Shown: positions 27,173 through 35,108 of the stretch, one piece after another
Layout: each line of letters begins with the position of its first letter
Numbering within the stretch: the first letter of the stretch is position 1
From: Marinomonas shanghaiensis
GTDB taxonomy: Bacteria > Pseudomonadota > Gammaproteobacteria > Pseudomonadales > Marinomonadaceae
DNA: 64,000 bases
Reading direction: 5' to 3'
Assembly: GCF_003259175.1 (NCBI RefSeq)
Contig: NZ_QGOK01000003.1
Location: 124,001 to 188,000, forward strand
The notes under the pieces: generated by a model
The model's database searches: none
The model's input: the letters and a program-made list of their open reading frames with translations, nothing else
Told to the model about the DNA's origin: nothing
Translations under genes and position numbers: made by a program

Positions 27173-28668
27173 CGAATCATGCGATAGCTCATAGGAGCAA
27201 TGCTTGCCGTTAGTTGCTGCTGTGCTACAGAAGCGCCATGACCATCTTGTGGCGCGACCTGTTCTGCATTTGGGCCATTTTTTGCGTCCAATGCATGACC
27301 AGCCATGACCTTATCCATAATGATGTTCTGGTGCGAAAAACCTTGTAAAGAGAGGTCTAACTCAATAGTTTCTTCCGGATGGCGATTCACAATAAAGAAA
27401 GTCAAGGCGCCGTCTTTATCGGATTGCACGGCCGAGATATCCAAATAGGACACATCGCTTGCGAATTCAGTATCGTAACCCTGACATTGCACGGCGAGAT
27501 TCAATGCTGTGCCACGACCATACTGAGAGGCGTATAAATAGGGATAATAAGTAGACTGACGCCACGCAGGGCCACCTTTTACCGTCATGATGGGGGCGAT
27601 AACGTTTACCAATTGTGCTAAGCAGCCAATCTTGACAACATCACTGTGGCGAATAAAGGTATTGAGAATACAGCCGACTTGCAGGGTATCGGCAAAATCA
27701 TAAATATCTTCCAGTAAGGCAGGAGCATGTGGCCAGCCATCATTGCCACCCAGGATTTTCTTATCTTGCTCGTTGGAGTGGTACCAAACATTCCATTCAT
27801 CAAAGGAAATATACACATCGTGTTTGGAACGCTTTTTAGCTTTTGTCGCTTTAATGACCGCCGCGATGGTGTCGATATAATTATCGAGCAAGCGCGCTTT
27901 TGCTAAGTAGTTAGCGGTGTTTTTTTCGTGGTTATCGAAATACATGTGCAGGGAAATATAGTCGACAGTGTCGTAGGTATAATCTAAAACCGTGCTTTCC
28001 CATTCTGGATACGTGGCCATTTTGGGTGAAGAAGAGCCACAAACGACGAGTTCAATTTTTTTATCGAAAGCACGCATGGCTTTGGCGGTTTCAAAAGCGA
28101 CTCGACCGTATTCCGCCGCGGTTTTTTGGCCAATTTGCCACGGTCCATCCATCTCATTACCGAGACACCAAAGCTTCACATCCCATGGTGCTTCACGACC
28201 ATTTTGTTTGCGAAGATCAGACCAATAAGAGCCTCCAGGATGATTGACGTACTCCAAAAAAGCGCGCGCTTCGTCTAAACCGCGTGAACCAAGGTTTACT
28301 GCTAGCATCATTTCTGTGCCAGCTTGTTCAGCCCATTCTGCGAATTCATGAATGCCGACTTCGTTACTTTCTGATGTGTGCCATGCAAGGTCAAGTCGAG
28401 TAGGACGATCTTCTTTTGGTCCAATGCCATCTTCCCAGTTATAGGCGGATACAAAGTTACCACCAGGATAGCGTGTCACGGGGACATCAATGTCTTTAAT
28501 TAGCTCGATGACATCTTGGCGAAAGCCATGTTTGTCGGCGGTTTCATGGTCTGGTTCATAGATGCCACTGTAAACAGCGCGACCTAAGTGTTCGATGAAA
28601 GAGCCATAAAGACGAGGGTCTATTTTGGCAATCACATAATCTTTGTGTGCAGTTACGTTAGCGCGCAT
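27160..28668 (-). CDS. abfA: Alpha-L-arabinofuranosidase, GH51
   Basis: 502 aa without a signal peptide, so intracellular. The GH51 signatures are FIEHLGRAVYSGIYEP at the N-terminus, PVTRYPGGNFVSAYNWEDGIGP, the acid/base in WCLGNEMDGPW (Glu172) and the nucleophile in SFDEWNVWYH (Glu291). The C-terminal beta-sandwich follows. It releases L-arabinose from short arabino-oligosaccharides brought in by the ABC importer of the same operon. Length is normal. The ribosome site is AAGGAG. It is the first gene of the operon, behind a promoter region with two palindromes. Confidence 0.93.
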   Translation of the reverse strand: MRANVTAHKDYVIAKIDPRLYGSFIEHLGRAVYSGIYEPDHETADKHGFRQDVIELIKDIDVPVTRYPGGNFVSAYNWEDGIGPKEDRPTRLDLAWHTSESNEVGIHEFAEWAEQAGTEMMLAVNLGSRGLDEARAFLEYVNHPGGSYWSDLRKQNGREAPWDVKLWCLGNEMDGPWQIGQKTAAEYGRVAFETAKAMRAFDKKIELVVCGSSSPKMATYPEWESTVLDYTYDTVDYISLHMYFDNHEKNTANYLAKARLLDNYIDTIAAVIKATKAKKRSKHDVYISFDEWNVWYHSNEQDKKILGGNDGWPHAPALLEDIYDFADTLQVGCILNTFIRHSDVVKIGCLAQLVNVIAPIMTVKGGPAWRQSTYYPYLYASQYGRGTALNLAVQCQGYDTEFASDVSYLDISAVQSDKDGALTFFIVNRHPEETIELDLSLQGFSHQNIIMDKVMAGHALDAKNGPNAEQVAPQDGHGASVAQQQLTASIAPMSYRMIRLGA

Positions 28669-28760
28669 GCTTACTCCTTTTTTATTTTTGTAGGATATTC
28701 AGATTTATTAAATATCTGATTTTTTGTTTATTATCTGATTAGTGGATATTAAAAGCATGT

Positions 28761-28775
28761 TTGACCTGAGGTCAA
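28761..28775. promoter_or_regulatory. Palindrome, candidate operator of the arabinoside operon
   Basis: TTGACCT-G-AGGTCAA is a perfect 7+1+7 inverted repeat 93 bases upstream of the GH51 start. Its size and position suit a dimeric regulator, the obvious candidate being the ArsR-type protein encoded next to it. The remaining sequence of the 301-base gap 28669-28969 is AT-rich with repeated ATCTGATT words. Confidence 0.45.
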
Positions 28776-28806
28776 TCAATAAGACGTGTATTTTTTGTGC
28801 AATTAA

Positions 28807-28822
28807 ATACCAAAATTGGTAT
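28807..28822. promoter_or_regulatory. Second palindrome upstream of the arabinoside operon
   Basis: ATACCAA-AA-TTGGTAT is a 7+2+7 inverted repeat. It may be an operator or part of the terminator of the regulator gene, since it also lies about 150 bases past that gene's stop. Confidence 0.35.
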
Positions 28823-28969
28823 GTTTGAGTGGAGGGTGTAACAAAAAAAGAACGAGGTAAGTATTTTAGTGATTGCTAAGGTATTAAAATATATGGAATT
28901 TTTGAATTATTATTTTTTTGGGCTGGCTTATGAATATCAACATCAGAAAATAAGATATTGTGTATGGGG

Positions 28970-29890
28970 TCAAGATTGAAGGCGTAAAATAATGTCTTGG
29001 TCATAATTGCCAAAGTGCTTGCCAAAAATATTAATTCCACCAGGATGCTCGGCGTCGTCAGGGACGGAAATTCGTACGCGAATAGACCTGTGTTCTTCCA
29101 AAGCTAGGTCTTTCAAACAAACATCTGAAACACGTACTCCATCAATATAAGTGCCATCATGAGTGACCCGAAAGCTTTTTAAATGGCCGTACTGGCTGCC
29201 AGCAAGCTTCCACCAATCAGGGGTATATTTGCCACGATGATCGCCGTAATCGCCAGGTGCTGTCCAAATAGCTGCGGTTTTACCATTTAGGGAAATATGT
29301 ATGTCAGAGGGCCAGTTTTCTGAGGTGCCGGGTACTTCTGAAGACAATTCCATTACCAGCTCCAGTTCTTTTACTGTTTGGCCTGCAATGCGCGCGTTAT
29401 TAGGAAATTGATATTCCACATAACCTTTGGTGAACCACAGTAAACTGGCGCGCATACGATCGGGTGAGAGGTAGGTGTCCGGACTGTCTAAATATCCCAC
29501 AATGCCAGATTCAGAGCACAAGCCACAAGGCGCCATGACATCGAACTCAGAATACAAACCGACCGGCATGGCCACTTCGATGACATTGTTCTGATTTTGT
29601 TTGGTATGACTGAAGGATAAGACAATTTCTTCGTGGACCGCACGGCAGATTTTTTGACTGCCTTTACGACCTTTTTGGCTTTCGGTGGTAATTAACCCTG
29701 CACTTTCAAGGGAGTTTAGATGGCTGGAGGTTGAGGATTGAGGTAATTCTAGGAAATCGGCAATGTCATTAACATTCATTGGGCCTTTTTCGTGCAGTAA
29801 GGACAAGATAGCCAATCGAGCTGGAGCGGCTAAGCTTTTTAGAATATCAGCGCCATCCTCAGGGGTAAGCAATAAGAACTTTTTACTCAT
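28970..29890 (-). CDS. ArsR-type winged-helix regulator with large C-terminal beta domain
   Basis: 306 aa from the ATG at 29890, six bases after a TGGAG site; in-frame ATGs at 29896 and 29914 fit worse. Residues 1-95 are an ArsR/HTH_20 winged helix: DILKSLAAPARLAILSLLHEKGPMNVNDIADFLELPQSSTSSHLNSLESAGLI. No metal-site cysteines of classical ArsR proteins are seen there. The remaining 200 residues include CGLCSE and then aromatic-rich, beta-predicted sequence (ELVMELSSEVPGTSENWPS, HISLNGKTAAIWTAPGDYGD, GGINIFGKHFGNYDQDI), reminiscent of a carbohydrate-binding sandwich. The family of this part was not recognised. Position just upstream of the arabinoside operon suggests it senses a sugar and controls that operon. 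Confidence 0.7.
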   Translation of the reverse strand: MSKKFLLLTPEDGADILKSLAAPARLAILSLLHEKGPMNVNDIADFLELPQSSTSSHLNSLESAGLITTESQKGRKGSQKICRAVHEEIVLSFSHTKQNQNNVIEVAMPVGLYSEFDVMAPCGLCSESGIVGYLDSPDTYLSPDRMRASLLWFTKGYVEYQFPNNARIAGQTVKELELVMELSSEVPGTSENWPSDIHISLNGKTAAIWTAPGDYGDHRGKYTPDWWKLAGSQYGHLKSFRVTHDGTYIDGVRVSDVCLKDLALEEHRSIRVRISVPDDAEHPGGINIFGKHFGNYDQDIILRLQS

Positions 29891-29948
29891 CGTCATCTCC
29901 AGTTGAAGATGCATTTATATCGAGAATTGTGATCCTTATCAAGTTTTA

Positions 29949-29987
29949 ATTGACATTCTCTCTTCAGTAAGAAGAGAGAATGTCAAT
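29949..29987. terminator. Perfect 16-bp inverted repeat between dctM and the ArsR-type gene
   Basis: ATTGACATTCTCTCTT (29949-29964) and AAGAGAGAATGTCAAT (29972-29987) are exact reverse complements with a 7-base loop. It lies 22 bases past the dctM stop, so a terminator of the TRAP operon is likely, but it also sits in the promoter region of the regulator and could be its operator. T-tracts are weak on both sides. Confidence 0.6.
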
Positions 29988-30008
29988 ATACCCCCTTATT
30001 GTTATTTG

Positions 30009-31289
30009 CTAATGGTATAAGGCGTTAAAAGGCACCATAACCAAAGACGGAAACAAAATCAAAGCAACCAATAAGGCGAGTTGAGCCAGTAGAAAAGGAG
30101 CAATGCCTTTGGTTACTGCCCCCATGCTTGTGTTCCCAACACTGGATATTGCCGCTAATACTGTACCTACTGGCGGTGTAAGCAAGCCAATACTGAGATT
30201 GAGTACAAAGACGATCCCAAAGTAAACAGGGTCAATACCTGCGGCCGTAACAACAGGCATGAGAACTGGAGTCAAAATTAAAATGACTGGCGCAAGATCC
30301 ATTGTCATACCAATGATTAGGACTAACACGTTGATGATGATCATGAGCGTGGTGGGGTCGTCTTTCCATTGTTGTAGTAATTCGGATACCGCGCCGGGTA
30401 TATCAGCCATGGTGATCATCCAAGCGGCAATAGACGATGCTGCGACAAGGAACATGATAATGCTCGTGAGTGTTGCACAGTTGACTAATACACCGAAAAG
30501 ACGTTTTGGAGTGAGTTCACGGTAAACAAAAGTACCAATAAACAGGGCATAAAAAGCCGCTACGGCCCCCGCCTCAGTTGGGGTGAAAATACCAAAACGC
30601 AGACCAACGACAATAATGACCGGTAGGATGAGTGCCCATAACGCATTTTTTAATGCGGTTAACCGCTCACTAAGGCTGGCTTTTTCTAATAGCTTAATGT
30701 CTTCTTTGCGCGTTACGTACCACCAGACAAAAATAAGCAAAACGCCCATCATAAGCCCTGGCGCTAAGCCTGCAATAAAAAGCTGTGAAATAGATACACC
30801 GCTGGTGACGCCAAATAAAATAAGCGGGATGCTGGGCGGTAAAATGGGCGCAATAATGCCACTAGACGCAATAAGCCCGCAGGATCGGTTATGGTCATAT
30901 CCCGCTTTGGTCATCAGGGGGATTAATATGGCACCAAGGGCAACAGTATCGGCAACCGCAGAGCCAGACAAAGAGGCAAACAGTATTGCTGCTACAATCG
31001 TGACATAGCCCATGCCACCTTTTTTGTGACCAAGCATCGACATGCCCAAATCAATAATTCGGCGAGTAATACCGCCCGCATTCATTAACTCTCCCGCCAG
31101 TATGAAAAAGGGAATGGCCATTAGCGAAAAGTTGTTACTGCCACTGACTAGATTTTCTGCAATTAATTGGCTGTTAAATATGCCCATATAAAACATCAAC
31201 GCCATGCCTGTCATGATAAGTGCAAAAGCGATAGGCATACCGACAAAAATGGCCGCAAATAATGCGCCAGCAAAAATGACCAACTCCAT
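30009..31289 (-). CDS. TRAP transporter large permease (DctM)
   Basis: 426 aa with about 12 membrane helices. Typical DctM segments are GMPIAFALIMTGMALMFYMG, MAIPFFILAGELMNAGGI, LFASLSGSAVADTVALGAILIPLM and ASSGIIAPILPPSIPLILFG near the substrate and sodium sites. It forms the sodium-driven channel of a TRAP importer with the DctQ and DctP proteins encoded upstream. Its start overlaps the dctQ stop by one base. The substrate is probably the sugar acid degraded by the enolase-superfamily enzyme of the operon. Confidence 0.92.
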   Translation of the reverse strand: MELVIFAGALFAAIFVGMPIAFALIMTGMALMFYMGIFNSQLIAENLVSGSNNFSLMAIPFFILAGELMNAGGITRRIIDLGMSMLGHKKGGMGYVTIVAAILFASLSGSAVADTVALGAILIPLMTKAGYDHNRSCGLIASSGIIAPILPPSIPLILFGVTSGVSISQLFIAGLAPGLMMGVLLIFVWWYVTRKEDIKLLEKASLSERLTALKNALWALILPVIIVVGLRFGIFTPTEAGAVAAFYALFIGTFVYRELTPKRLFGVLVNCATLTSIIMFLVAASSIAAWMITMADIPGAVSELLQQWKDDPTTLMIIINVLVLIIGMTMDLAPVILILTPVLMPVVTAAGIDPVYFGIVFVLNLSIGLLTPPVGTVLAAISSVGNTSMGAVTKGIAPFLLAQLALLVALILFPSLVMVPFNALYH

Positions 31290-31807
31290 TATGCCTCTCC
31301 TTCTTGATGATTTTTATTCTCGTTGAGAGCATTTTGTTGTTCATTTTCAAATAAACGTTTAATGCCAAAGACAATGAATAAACACATGCAAATGCCCATA
31401 CCCATCGAGCCTGCATAGAGTAACCACAACGGCATATTGGTTGCGGGTCCCAGCGTGTTTATATTGATATGCAATAATTGCCAGCTACCGTCTATGAGTA
31501 ACCATAATGCGTAAAGCATTAGGGCGGCTGAAACCAGCTGTAATGAAACTCTTAGCCATTTGAATGGTAGGAGTTTGATGAATACATCGACGTTCAAATG
31601 TTGATTTAGCTTCATGGCTCGTGTGGTGCCAAGAAAAATCATAAAAACAAATAAATAGCGTGACATTTCTTCTGACCAAGTGATACCAGAGTCAAACAAA
31701 TAACGCAGAATAACGTTCGAAAAAACGAGACAAGACATAACGGTTAAACAACTCGCCATGCCGATTCCAAGTAGTAAGTCTACAGAGCGAGACAGCTTTT
31801 TAATCAT
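31289..31807 (-). CDS. TRAP transporter small permease (DctQ)
   Basis: 172 aa with four predicted membrane helices. FSNVILRYLFDSGITWSEEMSRYLFVFMIFLGTTRAMKLNQHLNVDVF is the DctQ signature region (helices 2-3 with the conserved W.EE.. motif). The C-terminal tail is hydrophilic and Asn/Glu-rich. It scaffolds the DctM channel. It is coupled to dctM by a one-base overlap and separated from dctP by 94 bases that hold a hairpin. Confidence 0.88.
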   Translation of the reverse strand: MIKKLSRSVDLLLGIGMASCLTVMSCLVFSNVILRYLFDSGITWSEEMSRYLFVFMIFLGTTRAMKLNQHLNVDVFIKLLPFKWLRVSLQLVSAALMLYALWLLIDGSWQLLHININTLGPATNMPLWLLYAGSMGMGICMCLFIVFGIKRLFENEQQNALNENKNHQEGEA

Positions 31808-31868
31808 GATGATGCTCTTAGTTAGTTAAGCCGTGCAGTAAATAGAGTAAGGCCGATTCTTATGTAAA

Positions 31869-31892
31869 AAGAGGGCTTAATAAGGCCCTCTT
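31869..31892 (-). terminator. Intra-operon hairpin after dctP
   Basis: AAGAGGGC (31869-31876) and GCCCTCTT (31885-31892) form an 8-bp stem in the dctP-dctQ gap. It resembles an attenuator that lets the binding protein be made in excess over the permeases. A run of As before it (T-run on neither side of the minus-strand product) makes full termination unlikely. Confidence 0.55.
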
Positions 31893-31901
31893 GGTTATTT
31901 T

Positions 31902-32897
31902 TTATTTTTCGCCAGCAGCAATGATTTCTTTCACAATGTCGCGAGCATCCGGATGCGAAGTGTAATAATTTTCATAAGCAGACTCTTCTGCCTTGATTAA
32001 GGCATCGTGAAAGGCTGGATCTGGTACAGTAATTTTAACGCCATCTTGTTCAAGCTTGGCTTTGTTCTCACTCTCTTGTTTGATCAACAAGCTCCACTCT
32101 TGTTTTGCGGCATTTTGCGCGGCAGTAGAAACAACTTGTTGTTGCTCTTTGGTCAGCGAGTTCCAAAAAGAGTTGTTCATTAGGTACAAATTCGGTGTGA
32201 ACACATGGTTAGTTTCTGTGATGTATTTCACGATTTCATACCATTTTGATGCAACGATATTTGGGTAAGGGTTCTCTACACCATCGACAACACCTTGCTC
32301 TAAGGCGCTAAATACATCGGAAATAGGTAACGGTGTAATGTTCGCACCGAGGTTTTTGCCGATCTCTATCATGCTAGAAATCCCTGGGAAGCGAAGGCGT
32401 AAGCCTTGGAAGTCATCCATAGACGCAATTTCTCGGTTACTGGCGACAACACGAAACCCTTGTACACCGTAAGCAAGAAAATGAAGTCCTGTATTGGTAT
32501 CCATATCATTGACCAGTTTTTGGCCGATATCGCTGTTTAATGCGTTTTGAGCATGTTCGTAGTTTTTAAATAGGAAAGGCAGTTGAATAATCCCCACATT
32601 TTGTACTTCCTTATCCATGATAGTACCGAGAATTGCCATGTTTACTGTACCGCCTCGCACAGAGTTATAAAGCTTTTCTTCTGCGCCTAAAACGCCATTA
32701 CTAAACACTTTGACCTTTAACTCTCCCTTGCTTAAGCTCTCGACCTCATTTTTAAAAGTCTCTTTTAAGGCGATGCTGTTAGGGTGAGTATCAGGGAAAA
32801 AGTTAGCTACCGTAATCATTTTCGCGGCGTAAGCGGCAGGTGTGACGGCAAGGGCTGATGAAATAGTCAGAGCGGCAAGGGTTTTGCGTGTGAACAT
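31902..32897 (-). CDS. TRAP transporter substrate-binding protein (DctP)
   Basis: 331 aa with a signal peptide (MFTRKTLAALTISSALAVTPAAYA|AK) and a CAGGAG ribosome site. Family features are ANFFPDTHPNSIALKETFKNEVESLSKGELKVKVF, the selectivity-helix region GFRVVASNREIASMDDFQGLRLRFP with the conserved Arg that binds the carboxylate, and PISDVFSALEQGVVDGVENPYPN. This is the DctP/sugar-acid branch. It captures an organic or sugar acid in the periplasm for DctQM. It follows the dehydratase gene by 60 bp. Confidence 0.92.
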   Translation of the reverse strand: MFTRKTLAALTISSALAVTPAAYAAKMITVANFFPDTHPNSIALKETFKNEVESLSKGELKVKVFSNGVLGAEEKLYNSVRGGTVNMAILGTIMDKEVQNVGIIQLPFLFKNYEHAQNALNSDIGQKLVNDMDTNTGLHFLAYGVQGFRVVASNREIASMDDFQGLRLRFPGISSMIEIGKNLGANITPLPISDVFSALEQGVVDGVENPYPNIVASKWYEIVKYITETNHVFTPNLYLMNNSFWNSLTKEQQQVVSTAAQNAAKQEWSLLIKQESENKAKLEQDGVKITVPDPAFHDALIKAEESAYENYYTSHPDARDIVKEIIAAGEK

Positions 32898-32957
32898 GGT
32901 CTTCTCCTGTATACGCTTCGAGCGTAGATTATTTTTATTGTGCTAAGAAATATTGTG

Positions 32958-34091
32958 CTATTTGCTGCGTATAATGCAGCTTGCGATCGTGTACTTTTCT
33001 AGAATTCTGGGCTCGGGTGAAAACCCTAATCCAAAGGCGTCTCCAAGATCATAAGTCGCAGGGCATTCATTGAGTGGGTGAAGATGATCACCTAATTCAA
33101 TAAAAGGAATTTCTAATGAAGTCTCAGGCATGTTGGCTGCGATAAAATGGGCAGTAGCAACCATACCCGCACCATAATAAAAGCAATGTGGGATCACTTT
33201 TACCCGATGATGCTCGGCGCGTTTGCAAACATCGTACATACCTGTGATGCCGCCTATTTTGCTAACGCTTGGTTGTGCAATATCAATCGCTCCCGTTGTA
33301 AATAACTGCTCAAACCCCTCTGGACCTGAGGCATTTTCGCCCGCAGAGATGGGAACGCCAATCTGGCGAATAGCTGCTAGTTGAGCGCAATTCTCTGGTG
33401 GCCAAACAGGTTCTTCTATCCAGCTCAGGTTAAGCGATTTTAACTCCGTGACTTTGCGAGTAGCGTCGACGAGATCCCAAGGACAATTCACGTCCACCAT
33501 TAGCTCTATGTCGTCAGGTAAAGCCTTACGGGCCGCTTCAATAGCGGCATAAGTTGTCTCGTGCAGTTTGATTTTTTTGAAGCCCGCATTGGCGGTGCGA
33601 AGGACATTGTCACGAACTTTTGCAGGTTCGTTTCCGTAGCTTACTAAACTGGCGTAAAGACTAATCTTACCTGTGGTGCCGCCGAGAAATTTATACAGAG
33701 GTTGTTTGGCTTGCTGTGCTTTTAAGTCCCAAATAGCAATATCGACGGCAGACAGAGCGTAGAGCATGGGACCAGAACCACCAAAGCTGTGTAAAGCACG
33801 TTTTGCGGCATACAAATCTTTTTCGTAATTCGCCACGTCTTTACCAAGAAACATAGGTGCAACAAGGTGCTCCAAAGCCGCATAGGTTACGATGTTGGAG
33901 GCGTGTCCGAAAGCCTCGCCCCAGCCAATCAGCCCTGTATCGGTTGCCACTTCAACAAGAAGTGATTCCATTTTATCTATGTTAGGAGAGGCGCCGTTGA
34001 ATTTGTCTTCCTCTTTAACCTGAGCGATTTTTCTTGTTCCGGCAGTAAAGGGAATAGCGATTCGCCTGACTGTTATTTTTGTAATTTTCAT
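32958..34091 (-). CDS. Enolase-superfamily (mandelate racemase/muconate lactonizing) sugar-acid enzyme
   Basis: 377 aa. N-terminal capping domain MKITKITVRRIAIPFTAGTRK, then the barrel with KIKLHE (KxK base), DVNCPW (first metal Asp), WIEEP (second metal Glu), SAGENASG (third metal Glu) and KVIPHCFYYG (catalytic His region). This fits an acid-sugar dehydratase or racemase/epimerase of the MR or MLE group that abstracts a proton next to a carboxylate. It is the first gene of the TRAP operon and divergent from a FadR-type regulator, so it probably acts on the imported acid. The exact substrate cannot be read from sequence; N-terminal loop residues would decide it. Confidence 0.83.
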   Translation of the reverse strand: MKITKITVRRIAIPFTAGTRKIAQVKEEDKFNGASPNIDKMESLLVEVATDTGLIGWGEAFGHASNIVTYAALEHLVAPMFLGKDVANYEKDLYAAKRALHSFGGSGPMLYALSAVDIAIWDLKAQQAKQPLYKFLGGTTGKISLYASLVSYGNEPAKVRDNVLRTANAGFKKIKLHETTYAAIEAARKALPDDIELMVDVNCPWDLVDATRKVTELKSLNLSWIEEPVWPPENCAQLAAIRQIGVPISAGENASGPEGFEQLFTTGAIDIAQPSVSKIGGITGMYDVCKRAEHHRVKVIPHCFYYGAGMVATAHFIAANMPETSLEIPFIELGDHLHPLNECPATYDLGDAFGLGFSPEPRILEKYTIASCIIRSK

Positions 34092-34136
34092 GGCTAAGAA
34101 AGTCTCTTTTAATGAGCTTTAATGTTTTGATGTAGT

Positions 34137-34315
34137 ACATCATACAACTAACTTTTTATTGGTCAAGAGATATGATGACTATTTTTTATTTTCAGGTCTA
34201 ATATCGTTTTCTCTTGTTCTTATGCTGTCTTTATCTCAGGAAACGTGATTTTTATGATCAAATAATCCTTCTATTTTTTAATTTTCCGTATTTCTATTAC
34301 ATGTTGTATGATGAC
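34137..34315. promoter_or_regulatory. Candidate GntR operators in the divergent promoter region
   Basis: GTTGTATGATG occurs at 34303-34313 on the plus strand, and an almost identical copy is inverted at 34137-34148 (ACATCATACAAC), so each lies near one of the two divergent genes. TATGATGACT also recurs at 34170-34179. Repetition at both promoters suggests the binding site of the FadR-type regulator encoded next to it. The region is otherwise AT-rich. Confidence 0.5.
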
Positions 34316-34341
34316 TTTTTTGAGTTGTTAGGAATAATAAA

Positions 34342-35058
34342 ATGCAAGATGATCCTTCATCGACTGTAACTTCTTCTGTTGAGTCTCATCGAGAACACAA
34401 GCCACAACGCAATCTGGCACAAAAACTGGTTCAAGAAATATTGCATAAAATAGACAATAAAGAATGGAGCCCCGGTGACAAACTGCCCAAAGAGGCAGAC
34501 ATTATGCAAACGCATGGAGTGAGCCGAACGGTTGTGCGAGAGGCGTTACAACGGCTTCAAGCATCTGGGCACGTAGAAACCAAACACGGTATTGGTACTT
34601 TTATTTTGCAGAGTAAAGGGCAGGGTCCAATGGACTTGTCTTTTGATTATGTGAACGATGCGGTAGAGATTTTGGAATTACGCATTGGTTTGGAGGTGGA
34701 GATTGCAGGTTTGGCGGCATTGCGACGCAGTGACGAACAGCTAGTAGAAATACGCAAAGCGCTGGATGCCTTACGCGCGATAGATCGAAATGGACATGTG
34801 TCGGATGCAGGTTTAGCGGATTTTAATTTTCATTTATTAATCGCCAAATCAGCAGGTAATCACTACTTTGTTGATATTATGAAACACATGGAAAACAGCC
34901 TTGTTCCACGCAAGCGTATTGATGTAGCTCATGTCAATCATGAACATGAAGAAGTGTATGCGGCGATCGAGCGTGGCGATTCATACGCCGCACGTGCTGC
35001 GATGCGTTTGCATTTAACAAACAGTCGAGAGCGTTTTTTAAAACTCGCGAGAAGGTGA
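34342..35058 (+). CDS. FadR-subfamily GntR transcriptional regulator
   Basis: 238 aa. The N-terminal GntR winged helix runs from about residue 25 to 95 (LAQKLVQEILHKIDNKEWSPGDKLPKEADIMQTHGVSRTVVREALQRLQASGHVETKHGIGTFI). The C-terminal FCD domain (about 105-230) has FNFHLLIAKSAGNHYFVDIM and AMRLHLTNSRERF, including the metal/ligand histidines. FCD regulators respond to sugar acids and related carboxylates. It is divergent from the TRAP/dehydratase operon, which it most likely represses until the acid is present. The ribosome site is AGGAA. Confidence 0.9.
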   Translation: MQDDPSSTVTSSVESHREHKPQRNLAQKLVQEILHKIDNKEWSPGDKLPKEADIMQTHGVSRTVVREALQRLQASGHVETKHGIGTFILQSKGQGPMDLSFDYVNDAVEILELRIGLEVEIAGLAALRRSDEQLVEIRKALDALRAIDRNGHVSDAGLADFNFHLLIAKSAGNHYFVDIMKHMENSLVPRKRIDVAHVNHEHEEVYAAIERGDSYAARAAMRLHLTNSRERFLKLARR

Positions 35059-35078
35059 TCCTCAATAAAGGGGATCAC
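35055..35078. terminator. Terminator between gntR and hpxO
   Basis: GTGATCC (35055-35061) and GGATCAC (35072-35078) form a 7-bp stem overlapping the regulator's stop codon; TTTCTCATTTTT follows. It could serve both converging genes. Confidence 0.55.
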
Positions 35079-35108
35079 TTTCTCATTTTTGTTAGAGACT
35101 TATTAGGG

